From Zhongshania aliphaticivorans (GTDB taxonomy: Bacteria > Pseudomonadota > Gammaproteobacteria > Pseudomonadales > Spongiibacteraceae): a stretch of DNA of 64,000 nucleotides. Where the stretch lies: assembly GCF_001586255.1 (NCBI RefSeq), contig NZ_CP014544.1, positions 3,194,501-3,258,500 of the forward strand, in the 5' to 3' direction. Shown in pieces: positions 44,738 to 54,697 of the stretch; the first letter of the stretch is position 1, and every line of letters begins with the position of its first letter. Under the pieces are notes generated by a model, which saw nothing but the letters and a program-made list of their open reading frames with translations, ran no database searches and was not told where the DNA came from. Made by a program: the position numbers and the translations under genes.

Positions 44738-45391
44738 ATGGACGCATTTATCTCCCCAGACTTACTACTACGCTGGCTGCACGTTTTATTTGGTATTACC
44801 TGGATTGGCTTGCTGTATTATTTTAATTTTGTGCAAACAGAATACTTTAAAGAAGCTGAACCCGCTGCCAAGGCCGATGCGGTTAAAAAGCTCGCACCGC
44901 GCGCGCTATGGTGGTTCCGCTGGGGCGCCATGTTCACCTTCATCACCGGCTTAGGCTTACTGCACTTCACCATGGCTCGCGGTTTAAACGGCTACATCAT
45001 TATTGGCGCCCTTATGGGCACCCTGATGTTCCTCAACGTGTGGTTGATTATTTGGCCAAATCAAAAAATTGTGTGTGGCATCGTACCTGGTGACGCGGCC
45101 AAAGCAGCGCCAAAAGCTGGCCTCGCCTCGCGGACTAACACCCTGTTCTCGGCCCCTATGCTAATCGGCATGATGGGCTCCTTCCACGGCGCTGGCGCCG
45201 CAAGTGCCACCGCCATAAGCAAAGCAGGCACGTCTATTAGCTTGGGCCTATGGATTTGCATCGGCTTAATTGCGCTGATTCAGCTCAACGCCATATTTGG
45301 TAAAACCGGCCCAATGACTACCGTAAAAGGCGTGGTGCATTGCAGTATCGCCCTTGCCGTGGCCATGGTTTCACTGCTGCAGTTTGTTTAA
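44738..45391 (+). CDS. Urate hydroxylase PuuD-like membrane protein
   Basis: 217 residues with about six membrane helices. It resembles the N-terminal membrane domain of PuuD (urate oxidase N-terminal family): WLHVLFGITWIGLLYYFNF with a conserved His, and later LWWFRWGAM and NVWLIIWPNQK. There is no CxxCH, so the cytochrome c domain of full-length PuuD is missing, and no purine genes are adjacent; urate oxidation is therefore not assured. The chosen ATG has GAGGA about seven bases upstream; the frame is open 17 codons more. A strong terminator follows. Confidence 0.8.
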   Translation: MDAFISPDLLLRWLHVLFGITWIGLLYYFNFVQTEYFKEAEPAAKADAVKKLAPRALWWFRWGAMFTFITGLGLLHFTMARGLNGYIIIGALMGTLMFLNVWLIIWPNQKIVCGIVPGDAAKAAPKAGLASRTNTLFSAPMLIGMMGSFHGAGAASATAISKAGTSISLGLWICIGLIALIQLNAIFGKTGPMTTVKGVVHCSIALAVAMVSLLQFV

Positions 45392-45408
45392 ATAGCAGCA
45401 GAACGATT

Positions 45409-45439
45409 AAAAAAGGGGAGCCAGTGGCTCCCCTTTTTT
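45409..45439. terminator. Strong bidirectional rho-independent terminator
   Basis: AAAAAAGGGGAGCC and GGCTCCCCTTTTTT pair perfectly over 14 bases around AGT. The A-run and T-run make it effective on both strands, and it lies between convergent stops. Confidence 0.95.
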
Positions 45440-45451
45440 AATACTCGAAAA

Positions 45452-45850
45452 CTAAAATTGACCGGTTCTCAACAGTACCAAAGTACAGGCCTCTTCCGTG
45501 GCGATCCCCGCCGCACTAAAGACCTCAGCCATCTCATCTGACTCCGTACCAGGATTAAATATCACTCTGCGCGGCGCTAATTCGACAAGTTGAGCAAGAT
45601 CCTTTACTAAGAGCTCAGGCCGAACGTACAGACTGACGGTATCTACTTTTTCCTTCAGCTGCGCAACATCTGCTACACAAGAGATCCCAGCCACATCGCG
45701 GTGGTAAGGGTTTACTGGTAAAACCCGGTGACCATACTCCGCAAGCAACTTTACCGCTTTATAAGAATAACGCTCTGGCTTTGGGCTCGCGCCCAATACC
45801 ACCACAGTTTCAAGCGCGGTCTCGCCTGTCTTTGACAAGGTCATAAACAT
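45452..45850 (-). CDS. CoA-binding domain protein (YccU-like)
   Basis: 132 residues, a single Rossmann-type CoA-binding domain as in the N-terminus of succinyl-CoA synthetase alpha: VVVLGASPKPERYSYKAV at the start and RRVIFNPGTES later. Stand-alone YccU-type proteins bind CoA in structures but have no settled function. GGGGTA lies before the ATG; an ATG two codons later is equally plausible. It sits between two terminators, so it is probably transcribed alone. Confidence 0.85.
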   Translation of the reverse strand: MFMTLSKTGETALETVVVLGASPKPERYSYKAVKLLAEYGHRVLPVNPYHRDVAGISCVADVAQLKEKVDTVSLYVRPELLVKDLAQLVELAPRRVIFNPGTESDEMAEVFSAAGIATEEACTLVLLRTGQF

Positions 45851-45860
45851 TACCCCAAAC

Positions 45861-45889
45861 GTAAAAAACCGGGCGACCAGCGCCCGGTT
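45861..45889 (-). terminator. Rho-independent terminator after the lipoprotein gene
   Basis: AACCGGGCG and CGCCCGGTT form a perfect nine-base stem with a five-base loop; on the minus strand it is followed by six T in total. It ends transcription of the lipoprotein gene before the CoA-binding gene. Confidence 0.88.
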
Positions 45890-45907
45890 GGAGCTAAACC
45901 TAATGTT

Positions 45908-46453
45908 TTACTTCGCGTTCTGGCCTATCCAGCGACGCAAGGTAGATGCTAACTCTTGCGCGTTATAGGCTTCAGCATCATCGGGCATAGGATTTTTACC
46001 CATTTTAATTTCCAATGAAGCCTGGTAGTTAGTACGCGTAGTTGAAGTCGACACACCACCGCTAATACGTGACGGCGTCTGCGTGACAACAGTATCGCAA
46101 CTTACTAGGCCGCAGCGCTGATATACCGCCGTATGACCACCAAAGTCATTAATGGCTGAAACTCCGCCAGTCGTGCGGGTCTTGCCTTCGGTGTCACGAT
46201 TGACCAAACGGAACCAATTATAGCCATTCTGCAGGGTCAGCTCTGCCGCCCGCAACATTGCATAATCATTCACAGTCTCTTTATCAGTCCGGCTATTACC
46301 GGTAAACGTTACCCGGTAACGGTCAGCGCCAAGCTCGGTTTCGGTGTATCCATAAGCCCCGCGCTCTTCTGCCGGCTTATATACGGTGCCACTACTGCTA
46401 CAGGCCACTACCGCTGTCGATAACAATGCAACTAATACTAAATGTAAACGCAT
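45908..46453 (-). CDS. Putative lipoprotein of unknown function
   Basis: 181 residues. The signal ends in A-V-V-A-C (Cys18), followed by Ser-rich sequence. The mature part has a conserved-looking ETVNDYAMLRAAELTLQNGYNWF segment split by charged residues, resembling the CC0125/CC1285-type lipoproteins in which a short alpha/beta domain contains AAELTL; this is a tentative resemblance. Two cysteines (in RCGLVSC) may pair. GAGGGGAATAAT precedes the chosen ATG, which is far better than the upstream GTG. Confidence 0.75.
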   Translation of the reverse strand: MRLHLVLVALLSTAVVACSSSGTVYKPAEERGAYGYTETELGADRYRVTFTGNSRTDKETVNDYAMLRAAELTLQNGYNWFRLVNRDTEGKTRTTGGVSAINDFGGHTAVYQRCGLVSCDTVVTQTPSRISGGVSTSTTRTNYQASLEIKMGKNPMPDDAEAYNAQELASTLRRWIGQNAK

Positions 46454-46681
46454 ATTATTCCCCTCTTGATTTACCACTAACCGCCAACACCGAAATATTA
46501 GCGGTAACGTTTAACTTGTGTACGTAATAATACCTAATTGAGATTAACTGAAACTGAACAGAATTATTTTTATGTGCATGAGCGAGTCCGCCACGGTGAA
46601 TTCCAATATACCGAAAGACACCAAATTAAGCGATTTCGTCAGCAGTGGAGCTCAGCTAGAAAACACCACACGAGAATAGCA

Positions 46682-47581
46682 TCAACACGCTTGCGCCACC
46701 GTCATTACCGCAAGATGTTGCTGCCCCGGCGCCAATTGCAGCTCATCGGCAAAAGCCATGCCCCGCTCTACACAGACATACTCTGAAAAATGCGGCCCAA
46801 CATCCGCCATGTCTTTAGCGAGGGCCTCACCGGGATTCCACACCACCACGGTGTCACAACCCCGGCCATTAATCACAATATTTCGCTGAGTATCATTTAT
46901 GCACTGCCGACCGCTGAGCCCCTCATAAACCCGATCAATCTCGCCCGCAAAATGCAGTGCTTCGTCCTGTTTAAAACGGGCTAGTTGCTGGCAGTTATCG
47001 AGGTATTCGGCACCCTCGACACCATTTAGTCCAAGTGCAGACAAGCCCGATACCGCGAAATAGCTGTGCATTGCAAAACTGAGGGGCATAGTGTCGTCAC
47101 TGTTATTGCGCACGGACAAACTCAGGGTTAAGTCATTAGCTAATAAAATAGTAAGTTGAGCAGAAAAAAAACAAGGAAAAATGCGCAAATCAGCCTCGCT
47201 AGGCTGGAACAGAAAACTAATTTCCAGATCCCCGTCAGCGGACTCAGCAATATTATCTAAGGCCCAGGATTGATTCCGCGCAAAACCGTGCTTAGGCAAC
47301 TCAGGTTCACGACGATTGACACCAAACCACGGCAAACACAGCGGAATTCCACCGCGAATCGCTTTGCCCGGCTCAAAAGATTCAAGCGGGCTCAGCCACA
47401 ATAGGTCATCTTCGCCGACTGGGCAAAAAGACAAAACCTGAGCACCCTGTAGGGCAATCAATGCCCGACATTTTGCGGTAGTGCATTCCAGTATGGGCAA
47501 ATCCCCAACACCCGCAAATAGCGAGCTGGCGGAAAGCAAATTAACCTTAGCACTGACTAATTCGAGAGCGTCTAAAACCAT
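46682..47581 (-). CDS. yeaD: D-hexose-6-phosphate mutarotase (YeaD family)
   Basis: 299 residues, aldose-1-epimerase fold. Family marks: IRGGIPLCLPWFG with the substrate-binding Arg, KHGFARNQSW with a catalytic His near 109, and MHSYFAVS with the second His near 173. It interconverts alpha and beta anomers of hexose 6-phosphates. AGGA lies before the ATG. The gene lies 37 bases downstream of a methyltransferase gene. Confidence 0.9.
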   Translation of the reverse strand: MVLDALELVSAKVNLLSASSLFAGVGDLPILECTTAKCRALIALQGAQVLSFCPVGEDDLLWLSPLESFEPGKAIRGGIPLCLPWFGVNRREPELPKHGFARNQSWALDNIAESADGDLEISFLFQPSEADLRIFPCFFSAQLTILLANDLTLSLSVRNNSDDTMPLSFAMHSYFAVSGLSALGLNGVEGAEYLDNCQQLARFKQDEALHFAGEIDRVYEGLSGRQCINDTQRNIVINGRGCDTVVVWNPGEALAKDMADVGPHFSEYVCVERGMAFADELQLAPGQQHLAVMTVAQAC

Positions 47582-47600
47582 GATTTATCCTAGCTTGGTT

Positions 47601-47622
47601 GCATCTAGCATCTAGCATCTAG
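47601..47622. repeat. Triple ATGCTAG heptamer at a gene end
   Basis: On the plus strand GCATCTAGCATCTAGCATCTAGC reads as three near-tandem TCTAGCA heptamers. The TAG stop of the upstream methyltransferase gene is the first TAG of this array on the minus strand. Confidence 0.8.
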
Positions 47623-48338
47623 CAAATAATTTTCCGCAAAGTGAGCATTTCACTCGCGCCTTTTTGAAATTGATATGGCACCGGCTTTAACTCAGCTCGA
47701 TATTCACGCTCATTAAAATACCGCAACACACCGGGAAGATGCTGCGACAAGCGACCATCAAGACTCAATAAGGGATAGACACGAACCTCTTTGGCCACCC
47801 GACACATTTCGGTGAGCGCCTCTATATGCTGCGCGGCATCAATCTGTTCGCTGTATAAAAACAACAAATGCGAACACAGACCAAGGTCAAATTCATTATC
47901 AAAAAAAGGAAGTTCAGGTAAGCTGGCATCAACATAGCGGCCTGCCTCGATGCCTGCATCAAAATCGTCCAAAAACCGGTTCATCGCCGACATCCGCACC
48001 GAGCCAAGGTGGCCAGGGTCTTTGAAACTACTCCAATAATAGCTGTCGGCGTTGCGAGCAAGCTCAGCGATCATACCCGGGTAGACGCGCTGAATACGGC
48101 TATTGATTTCCGCTTTACTGAATTGGTAAATCGGATCAACAGACATAACCCGCCCACCAGTTTGGCTCAGCTCAGCATTAAAGCTGGCCGGACCATCGCC
48201 ACAGCCGAGAATATGTCCCTCTAAATCCCTTTCGCTAAGGGCAAACATACGGCAATACTCTGCGTATGAACGCCCCCACGGAACAATTGACGACAGCTCC
48301 AAATTACCCTCACCCAATAAACGGCGCACTCGCCTCAT
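47619..48338 (-). CDS. Class I SAM-dependent methyltransferase-like protein
   Basis: 239 residues. HILGCGDGPASFNAEL (about 43-58) is a motif I type SAM-binding loop and VMSVDPIYQFS gives the acidic residue of motif II; DLGLCSHLLFLYS (about 152-164) fits motif IV. Substrate is unknown. The motif I glycines are intact, so activity is likely. There is no strong ribosome site at the ATG. The stop codon lies in a heptamer repeat. Followed by yeaD. Confidence 0.78.
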   Translation of the reverse strand: MRRVRRLLGEGNLELSSIVPWGRSYAEYCRMFALSERDLEGHILGCGDGPASFNAELSQTGGRVMSVDPIYQFSKAEINSRIQRVYPGMIAELARNADSYYWSSFKDPGHLGSVRMSAMNRFLDDFDAGIEAGRYVDASLPELPFFDNEFDLGLCSHLLFLYSEQIDAAQHIEALTEMCRVAKEVRVYPLLSLDGRLSQHLPGVLRYFNEREYRAELKPVPYQFQKGASEMLTLRKIIC

Positions 48339-48443
48339 AAAAGAATGGGTTTAAGTATAGAGACGACAGGCGCTTCGACACAAATTCTTATCGAGCGACG
48401 GCGCGTAAATTACGCTCTGGAGTCAGTAACTAAAGAAGGAGAA

Positions 48444-48470
48444 TTGAGCCAGCACACATTACTGGCTCAA
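48444..48470 (-). terminator. Terminator of the TSP3-hydrolase gene
   Basis: TTGAGCCAG and CTGGCTCAA pair over nine bases around a nine-base loop and lead into a T-rich stretch on the minus strand, 10 bases after the stop. Confidence 0.75.
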
Positions 48471-48479
48471 CAAGTATAA

Positions 48480-50801
48480 CTAAGGCGCCGCCACCGCAAT
48501 CGCAGTACTCGGGTCTACAGCAAAATCCGGCTCACCAGCGGCATCCAAGGCAAACAAGGGTAGTCGCACACTGGCCGCAATATTCACGACGGGGATCGTC
48601 AGGTCCCGAGAAAATGACTCAATATACTGGGGGTGGTAACCGCTGACCCACAAGCCCAACTCATCACCCGACGCTAAACGCTCAGCAATACCCACCAAGT
48701 CGATATCAGTATGATCACCAAGGCCGCGCACCGGCATGATCTGGTCGTCGAGTAAACGCCACTCGCCCCCGACATTCCGAATCGCGATACCAACAAACAG
48801 GATGCTATCGCAGCCGGTGCGAATAGTAGGCACCCCGCCCAGCGCACAAGCTTCGTCATTCACCATTTGCGGGGTAGACACCGTAATATCGAGCTGCGGG
48901 ATACCGGCAATAATCAGACCTTTGCTATCACTAACGGTTAGTAGCGGGGCAATACTCACATCTTGCGCGAGAACATGGGCCGTCTGCGCAGCAACGCCGT
49001 TGGGCACATTGGCGACTGCCAAATCACTAAACTCACTGAAGCTAATCGCCGTCGTATCATTGGCCGAGCGGCGAGCCTTAAACTTGCTGACCGGAATATT
49101 CACCGCATCGTCATCTGCCAGAGAAACGCAAATTTTATTCTCGCCACTGAGATCCGCCGCGGCAGTCTGGCCCCGCAATTTGGCATTAAACCAATCAATT
49201 GTCGCGCTGCGCTGAGTCCTTTCGCCGCAGGCGAACTTACCGCCCAAGGCTTGAAAATAAATCGGCTCTGGCGTTTCACCCACAAAATTAGGAATGATAT
49301 GGCCGCTTTCATGGGTCAACAGGCGAACCTCATGACCGCTACCGGTGGCGCGTTCACTTAGGCACTGAAAATTCCACCACGCGTCATTAAAGTTAAACAG
49401 GGTGTCACGAATACCCTGAGTTAACAGGATATCCACCCCCGGCTGCCCGGTGTAGCTATTGCTGCCCGGCGCTTCATTAAACTCACTACTGATATTATTG
49501 TTTAGCGGACTAGCAGCAAAACTGTAGGGCATGGTCGCTTGGCCATTCAGTTCACACCAATACTGCGGGCTGTGGTAGGCAAACCAGTCCAAGGCATCGC
49601 GCGGAAACTCATTAGTCGCAATACCCCGCAATAAGGTTTCTTTAACAAAGGGGTCGAGGCCTCGCGCCAAGGGTGACTCTTGATTCTCAAATCCGGGCTG
49701 ATAGCTGCCCGCTTCACCACCGCCAACCAGCAACAAACTCCAGCCTGATTTCACCACATCACCCGGATTTAAACTAAAGGGCAGGTAATGCCACGTAATA
49801 TCCGGCACCATCGCGTCCATACGCTGTTTTTCATCCACGCCGTGAATCAGCAACTGGTAGCCACCACCGTAGCTAGAGCCCACGGCGCCACTCAGCAAGT
49901 TTACGCCGCCCGCAACACTTACCGCCGGATCTGGTCGTCGGGCCAATTCGCCCGTAGCCTCATCGCGCCAGGCCAAATAATCTAAGTTGGCTTCAGCCCA
50001 ATCCAGTATTTGCAATAAATCCAAGCCTTCTACGTCTGGGTCCATTACCCGCACGGTGCCGCTGCTGTCGCCAAAACCGCGCTGATCGATACTAATCACC
50101 GGATAGCCGCCCGCAACGAGCAGATCTAGGGCATTACCACTGTAATCACCGGCCGCCGGATCGCTAACCCGTGAGCCGCCAAAACCGTGGCCGTGCAACA
50201 CCAAGGGGTGGGCACCCGCAGCGCGCTTGCCGCAATCTAGAACAGCAGGCTCAAATACTTCAAAACTGATATTTTCACCACTGGCTGAGGGTAAAATTAC
50301 CTGGTAATGGCGGTTCGCCGTAACCGTTGCAAAGCTGTCGCCGCAGGAGGCATTAGTTTGCGCCGCCGAACAGCCCTGGGCATCGACGGTCGACTGGGCA
50401 GCAGAATTCGCGCAAAGATCGTCTTCATTACCTACGCCGTCGCCGTCACTGTCGCGGTTGTCTTCAGGGTCACAAGCATCACCGATACTATCGGCATCAA
50501 GGTCTTGCTGATTGGCATTGGCCACGGCGGGGCAATTATCTTGGTCGTCGCTAACCCCATCATTGTCGGCATCATCATCGCAAACGTCGCCAACACCATC
50601 GCTGTCGGCATCGGCTTGGTCGCTATTGGCTACTGCGGGGCAATTATCACTGCTATCAGCCACTCCGTCGCCATCACTGTCAGCGGGCTGACTAACCTCA
50701 CCAGAACCTGGGTTGCGTGAAGAGCTCGAACTAGAGCTGCCGCCGCAGGCAGAGAGGGCGACGAGAGTAACTAAAATGATTAGTAGGCGGCTATTTAACA
50801 T
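48480..50801 (-). CDS. Lipoprotein with thrombospondin type 3 repeats and an X-Pro peptidase-like alpha/beta hydrolase domain
   Basis: 773 residues. The signal ends S-A-C (Cys19), followed by a poly-Ser linker. Residues about 41-130 form several Asp-rich thrombospondin type 3 repeats ([15 protein letters not shown] style) expected to bind calcium. An alpha/beta hydrolase domain follows: oxyanion-type HGHGFGG at 203-209, nucleophile Ser310 in VGSSYGGG, and a candidate catalytic His in [11 protein letters not shown]. It resembles CocE/NonD and S15 X-Pro dipeptidyl-peptidase hydrolases, with a beta-rich C-terminal part. Probably a surface or periplasmic esterase or peptidase; substrate unknown. 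AGGA lies before the ATG and a terminator follows. Confidence 0.82.
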   Translation of the reverse strand: MLNSRLLIILVTLVALSACGGSSSSSSSRNPGSGEVSQPADSDGDGVADSSDNCPAVANSDQADADSDGVGDVCDDDADNDGVSDDQDNCPAVANANQQDLDADSIGDACDPEDNRDSDGDGVGNEDDLCANSAAQSTVDAQGCSAAQTNASCGDSFATVTANRHYQVILPSASGENISFEVFEPAVLDCGKRAAGAHPLVLHGHGFGGSRVSDPAAGDYSGNALDLLVAGGYPVISIDQRGFGDSSGTVRVMDPDVEGLDLLQILDWAEANLDYLAWRDEATGELARRPDPAVSVAGGVNLLSGAVGSSYGGGYQLLIHGVDEKQRMDAMVPDITWHYLPFSLNPGDVVKSGWSLLLVGGGEAGSYQPGFENQESPLARGLDPFVKETLLRGIATNEFPRDALDWFAYHSPQYWCELNGQATMPYSFAASPLNNNISSEFNEAPGSNSYTGQPGVDILLTQGIRDTLFNFNDAWWNFQCLSERATGSGHEVRLLTHESGHIIPNFVGETPEPIYFQALGGKFACGERTQRSATIDWFNAKLRGQTAAADLSGENKICVSLADDDAVNIPVSKFKARRSANDTTAISFSEFSDLAVANVPNGVAAQTAHVLAQDVSIAPLLTVSDSKGLIIAGIPQLDITVSTPQMVNDEACALGGVPTIRTGCDSILFVGIAIRNVGGEWRLLDDQIMPVRGLGDHTDIDLVGIAERLASGDELGLWVSGYHPQYIESFSRDLTIPVVNIAASVRLPLFALDAAGEPDFAVDPSTAIAVAAP

Positions 50802-51014
50802 GATGGTGTCCTGAATTTATTATTGCTAATACTTACGCAAGATATCTGTTTTAGATTCGCGAGGGCCCAACTAAAACATTTTTACCCAGAATTCTCAAGA
50901 TGTAACATAGCAAAAGCGTTAGATAAAATCCCCCATGCATATGCCAACGCAACGTGAAATAATCCCCCGCCAAACCCATTCCCGCCACTGAGCGCCCTCT
51001 TCAGGAATTCCACA

Positions 51015-51737
51015 TTGCGACGCAGCAGCACACCTCTTGCGCTTCACCGCCTGAGCAAAACAATAAATACCTGGTATGTCCGACGCTACATTGCACCCCA
51101 GTTCGACAGCTTGGGCAGCCTACCCGACGTAGTGAACCCGCGCAGCGTGGCCATTTTTGGCGACAACATTCATTTGGGTAAACACGCGCACATTATCGCT
51201 TCGCCAGACAATATTATTCGTTTGACCAGCTGGCCGAGTCGACTCGGCGAATCGGAAATTCGCATCGGCAATTACTGCCTAATATCACCTGGCGTACGAA
51301 TTTCCGCAGCCAAATCCATCCGCATTGGTGACAACTGCATGTTTGCCGCCAATGTTTATATCAGCGACAGCGACTGGCACGGCATTTACAACCGCATCCG
51401 CCCCTTCCGCAGCGAAAAGCCAGTGGTATTAGAAGACAACGTCTGGCTCGGCGAGCGCGTCATCGTCAATAAAGGTGTGCGTATTGGCGAGAACAGCGTG
51501 ATTGGTGCTGGCAGCATTGTCACCAAAGACATCCCTGCGAATGTGATTGCGGCGGGCAATCCCGCCCGAGTAATCAAGACCATAAATCCCAAACGACGAA
51601 TGTTGAAACGCGAAGTCTTATTTCAGGACTCTGAGCATTACTACGAAATTCAGGACGGACTCGCCAAGATGGCGATGGAGAATAATAGCTGGCGCAATTG
51701 GCTGCGGGTTTTATTCAAGCCGAATCAACAAGACTAA
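51015..51737 (+). CDS. Left-handed beta-helix (hexapeptide) acyltransferase
   Basis: 240 residues. Hexapeptide repeats run from about 50 to 185 (IRIGNYCLISPGVRIS, IRIGDNCMF, VVLEDNVWLGERVIV, VRIGENSVIGAGSIV), ending with the conserved IPANVIAAGNPARVI of the WbbJ/CysE-like acetyltransferases, with a candidate active-site His in DSDWHGIY. It probably acetylates a sugar of surface polysaccharide; no other polysaccharide genes are adjacent. The start is TTG, supported by CAGGA eight bases upstream; no earlier ATG exists in frame. It is convergent with groEL. Confidence 0.85.
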   Translation: MRRSSTPLALHRLSKTINTWYVRRYIAPQFDSLGSLPDVVNPRSVAIFGDNIHLGKHAHIIASPDNIIRLTSWPSRLGESEIRIGNYCLISPGVRISAAKSIRIGDNCMFAANVYISDSDWHGIYNRIRPFRSEKPVVLEDNVWLGERVIVNKGVRIGENSVIGAGSIVTKDIPANVIAAGNPARVIKTINPKRRMLKREVLFQDSEHYYEIQDGLAKMAMENNSWRNWLRVLFKPNQQD

Positions 51738-51750
51738 GGCCCAAAAACGA

Positions 51751-51776
51751 CAAACCCCGACCAAGGCCGGGGTTTG
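51751..51776. terminator. Terminator hairpin between acyltransferase and groEL genes
   Basis: CAAACCCCG and CGGGGTTTG form a perfect nine-base stem with an eight-base loop, 13 bases after the acyltransferase stop. Confidence 0.75.
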
Positions 51777-51785
51777 AAAAGCGAT

Positions 51786-51809
51786 AAAGCCCCACCAAAG
51801 TGGGACTTT
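51786..51809 (-). terminator. Terminator hairpin of groESL
   Basis: AAAG-C-CCCAC pairs with GTGGG-A-CTTT around a four-base loop with one mismatch, 15 bases after the groEL stop. It may act with the adjacent hairpin as a convergent terminator pair. Confidence 0.6.
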
Positions 51810-51824
51810 AGAGCAGGGGACTGC

Positions 51825-53498
<1,674 letters not shown>

Positions 53499-53541
53499 CT
53501 ATTAACTAATTCGTTGATTCAAAAGAAATCTTTTGCCGGAC

Positions 53542-53832
53542 TTAAGCTTCTACTACACCAAAGATTTCTGATTCATTCAGAACGATCAGCTCTTCGCCGT
53601 CGACTTTTACGGTGCTACCGGAGTACTGACCAAAAATAACGACATCACCAGCTTTAACGCCAACCGGACGCAATTCGCCGCTTTCTAACAATTTGCCTTC
53701 ACCAACGGCGATAACTTCACCTTGGTTTGGCTTTTCTTTAGCAGAACCTGGCAGAACAATACCGCCCGCACTAGTCTTCTCTTCTTCCTTACGACGAACT
53801 ACAACGCGATCGTATAACGGACGAATTTTCAT
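53542..53832 (-). CDS. groS: Co-chaperonin GroES
   Basis: 96 residues. [14 protein letters not shown] at the start, the GroEL-binding mobile loop ([15 protein letters not shown], about 17-32) and the roof loop are present. I chose the ATG with GGAG ten bases upstream. A TTG three codons earlier also fits the frame but would be one base from the same GGAG, too close to work. First gene of the groESL operon. Confidence 0.98.
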   Translation of the reverse strand: MKIRPLYDRVVVRRKEEEKTSAGGIVLPGSAKEKPNQGEVIAVGEGKLLESGELRPVGVKAGDVVIFGQYSGSTVKVDGEELIVLNESEIFGVVEA

Positions 53833-53848
53833 TTTTATCAATCTCCAT

Positions 53849-53888
53849 TAAATCAATGATTTAGAATTTATTGACCGGCTAAACCGGT
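53849..53888 (-). promoter_or_regulatory. Paired hairpins in the groESL leader
   Basis: Two small perfect stems lie in the 5' leader: ACCGG/CCGGT with a five-base loop (53874-53888) and TAAATC/GATTTA with a three-base loop (53849-53863). The second, A/U-rich in RNA, ends two to three bases before the GGAG ribosome site. Such a weak hairpin could respond to temperature, but this is only a structural observation. Confidence 0.35.
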
Positions 53889-54010
53889 GTCAGCCCAAAA
53901 GCAGCATTGCCTTTTGACCTGAACCCCCTTTCGTTACGGATTGGGAAACAGCACGCATCCCAACAGGGAAAACCAGGCTTATCACCGCCAAGTTACCGTG
54001 GGCTGTCCTG

Positions 54011-54039
54011 TAAATGGGGCTGCGCAAATGCTTTTCAAG
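54011..54039 (-). promoter_or_regulatory. Sigma-32 heat-shock promoter of groESL
   Basis: On the minus strand CTTGAAAAG (-35) is followed, 14 bases after CTTGAA, by CCCCATTTA (-10), a full match to the RpoH consensus. It begins 16 bases after the fxsA stop and leaves a leader of roughly 170 bases before groES. Confidence 0.93.
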
Positions 54040-54054
54040 AGCCCGACAAGAAAA

Positions 54055-54546
54055 TTATTCTTCTTTTTTGTAATCGCCTTCAATTATCACGGTATCCCGT
54101 CGAGCAGTCGGGTTCACTGGGGCGTCGGCATTATCGGTGCCGGTAAAGCCGGCGCTTCCGGACTGAAATCCAGTTGTTTGAAAATTGTTTACTTGCATCA
54201 CTCCGCGCTTCAATAACTGGCCAACAAGCCATTGCCGCAACGGCCCAATTAGACACACAAACCCCAGGGTATCGGTGATAAAGCCGGGGGTAAGCAACAG
54301 CGCGCCGCCCACCGCTAATAGCAGGCCTTCCAAGATTTCGGTAGCGGGTACTTGGCCGCTACTTAGACGCTGCTGGGCGCGAGTCAGTGTTTCTATCCCC
54401 TGCTGCTTTAGCAGGGCGGCGCCCACCACAGCAGTAAACACCACCATACCAATCGTCGGCAAACTGCCGATCAGGCCGCCAACCTCGATTAACAGCCACA
54501 TCTCTAATACCGGCAAAACCACGAACAAGGCAAACAAAAAGCGCAT
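54055..54546 (-). CDS. fxsA: FxsA family membrane protein
   Basis: 163 residues. Two to three hydrophobic segments at the N-terminus (RFLFALFVVLPVLEMWLLI) and the FxsA segment GGALLLTPGFITDTLGF (about 81-97) place it in the family. In E. coli FxsA modulates exclusion of phage T7 by the F plasmid; its normal role is unclear. The C-terminus is polar and variable. It lies immediately upstream of groESL, a common order. Confidence 0.92.
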   Translation of the reverse strand: MRFLFALFVVLPVLEMWLLIEVGGLIGSLPTIGMVVFTAVVGAALLKQQGIETLTRAQQRLSSGQVPATEILEGLLLAVGGALLLTPGFITDTLGFVCLIGPLRQWLVGQLLKRGVMQVNNFQTTGFQSGSAGFTGTDNADAPVNPTARRDTVIIEGDYKKEE

Positions 54547-54697
54547 TAAAAGCTCACTTTAATAAATAGGGTTTCTCAATAAATGGGGAGGGATAGCCAC
54601 GAATTCAAGGGCGCACAGCGCAATTGAAAAATCACCAGCCAAATGCCTCAGCATTGGTTTACAATTCTAGTTTGCCACGCCGCAATACGGATCATAA

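Noticed and set aside
48736-49215. 159-codon open frame antisense to the TSP3-hydrolase gene
   Set aside because: Shadow frame opposite a gene with signal peptide, motifs and a good ribosome site.
50430-50690. Repetitive Asp-rich coding sequence considered as a DNA repeat array
   Set aside because: The periodicity is explained by thrombospondin type 3 protein repeats inside the lipoprotein hydrolase gene.
53841-53841. TTG as the groES start
   Set aside because: It would lie one base from the GGAG ribosome site; the ATG three codons later has workable spacing and matches the family start.
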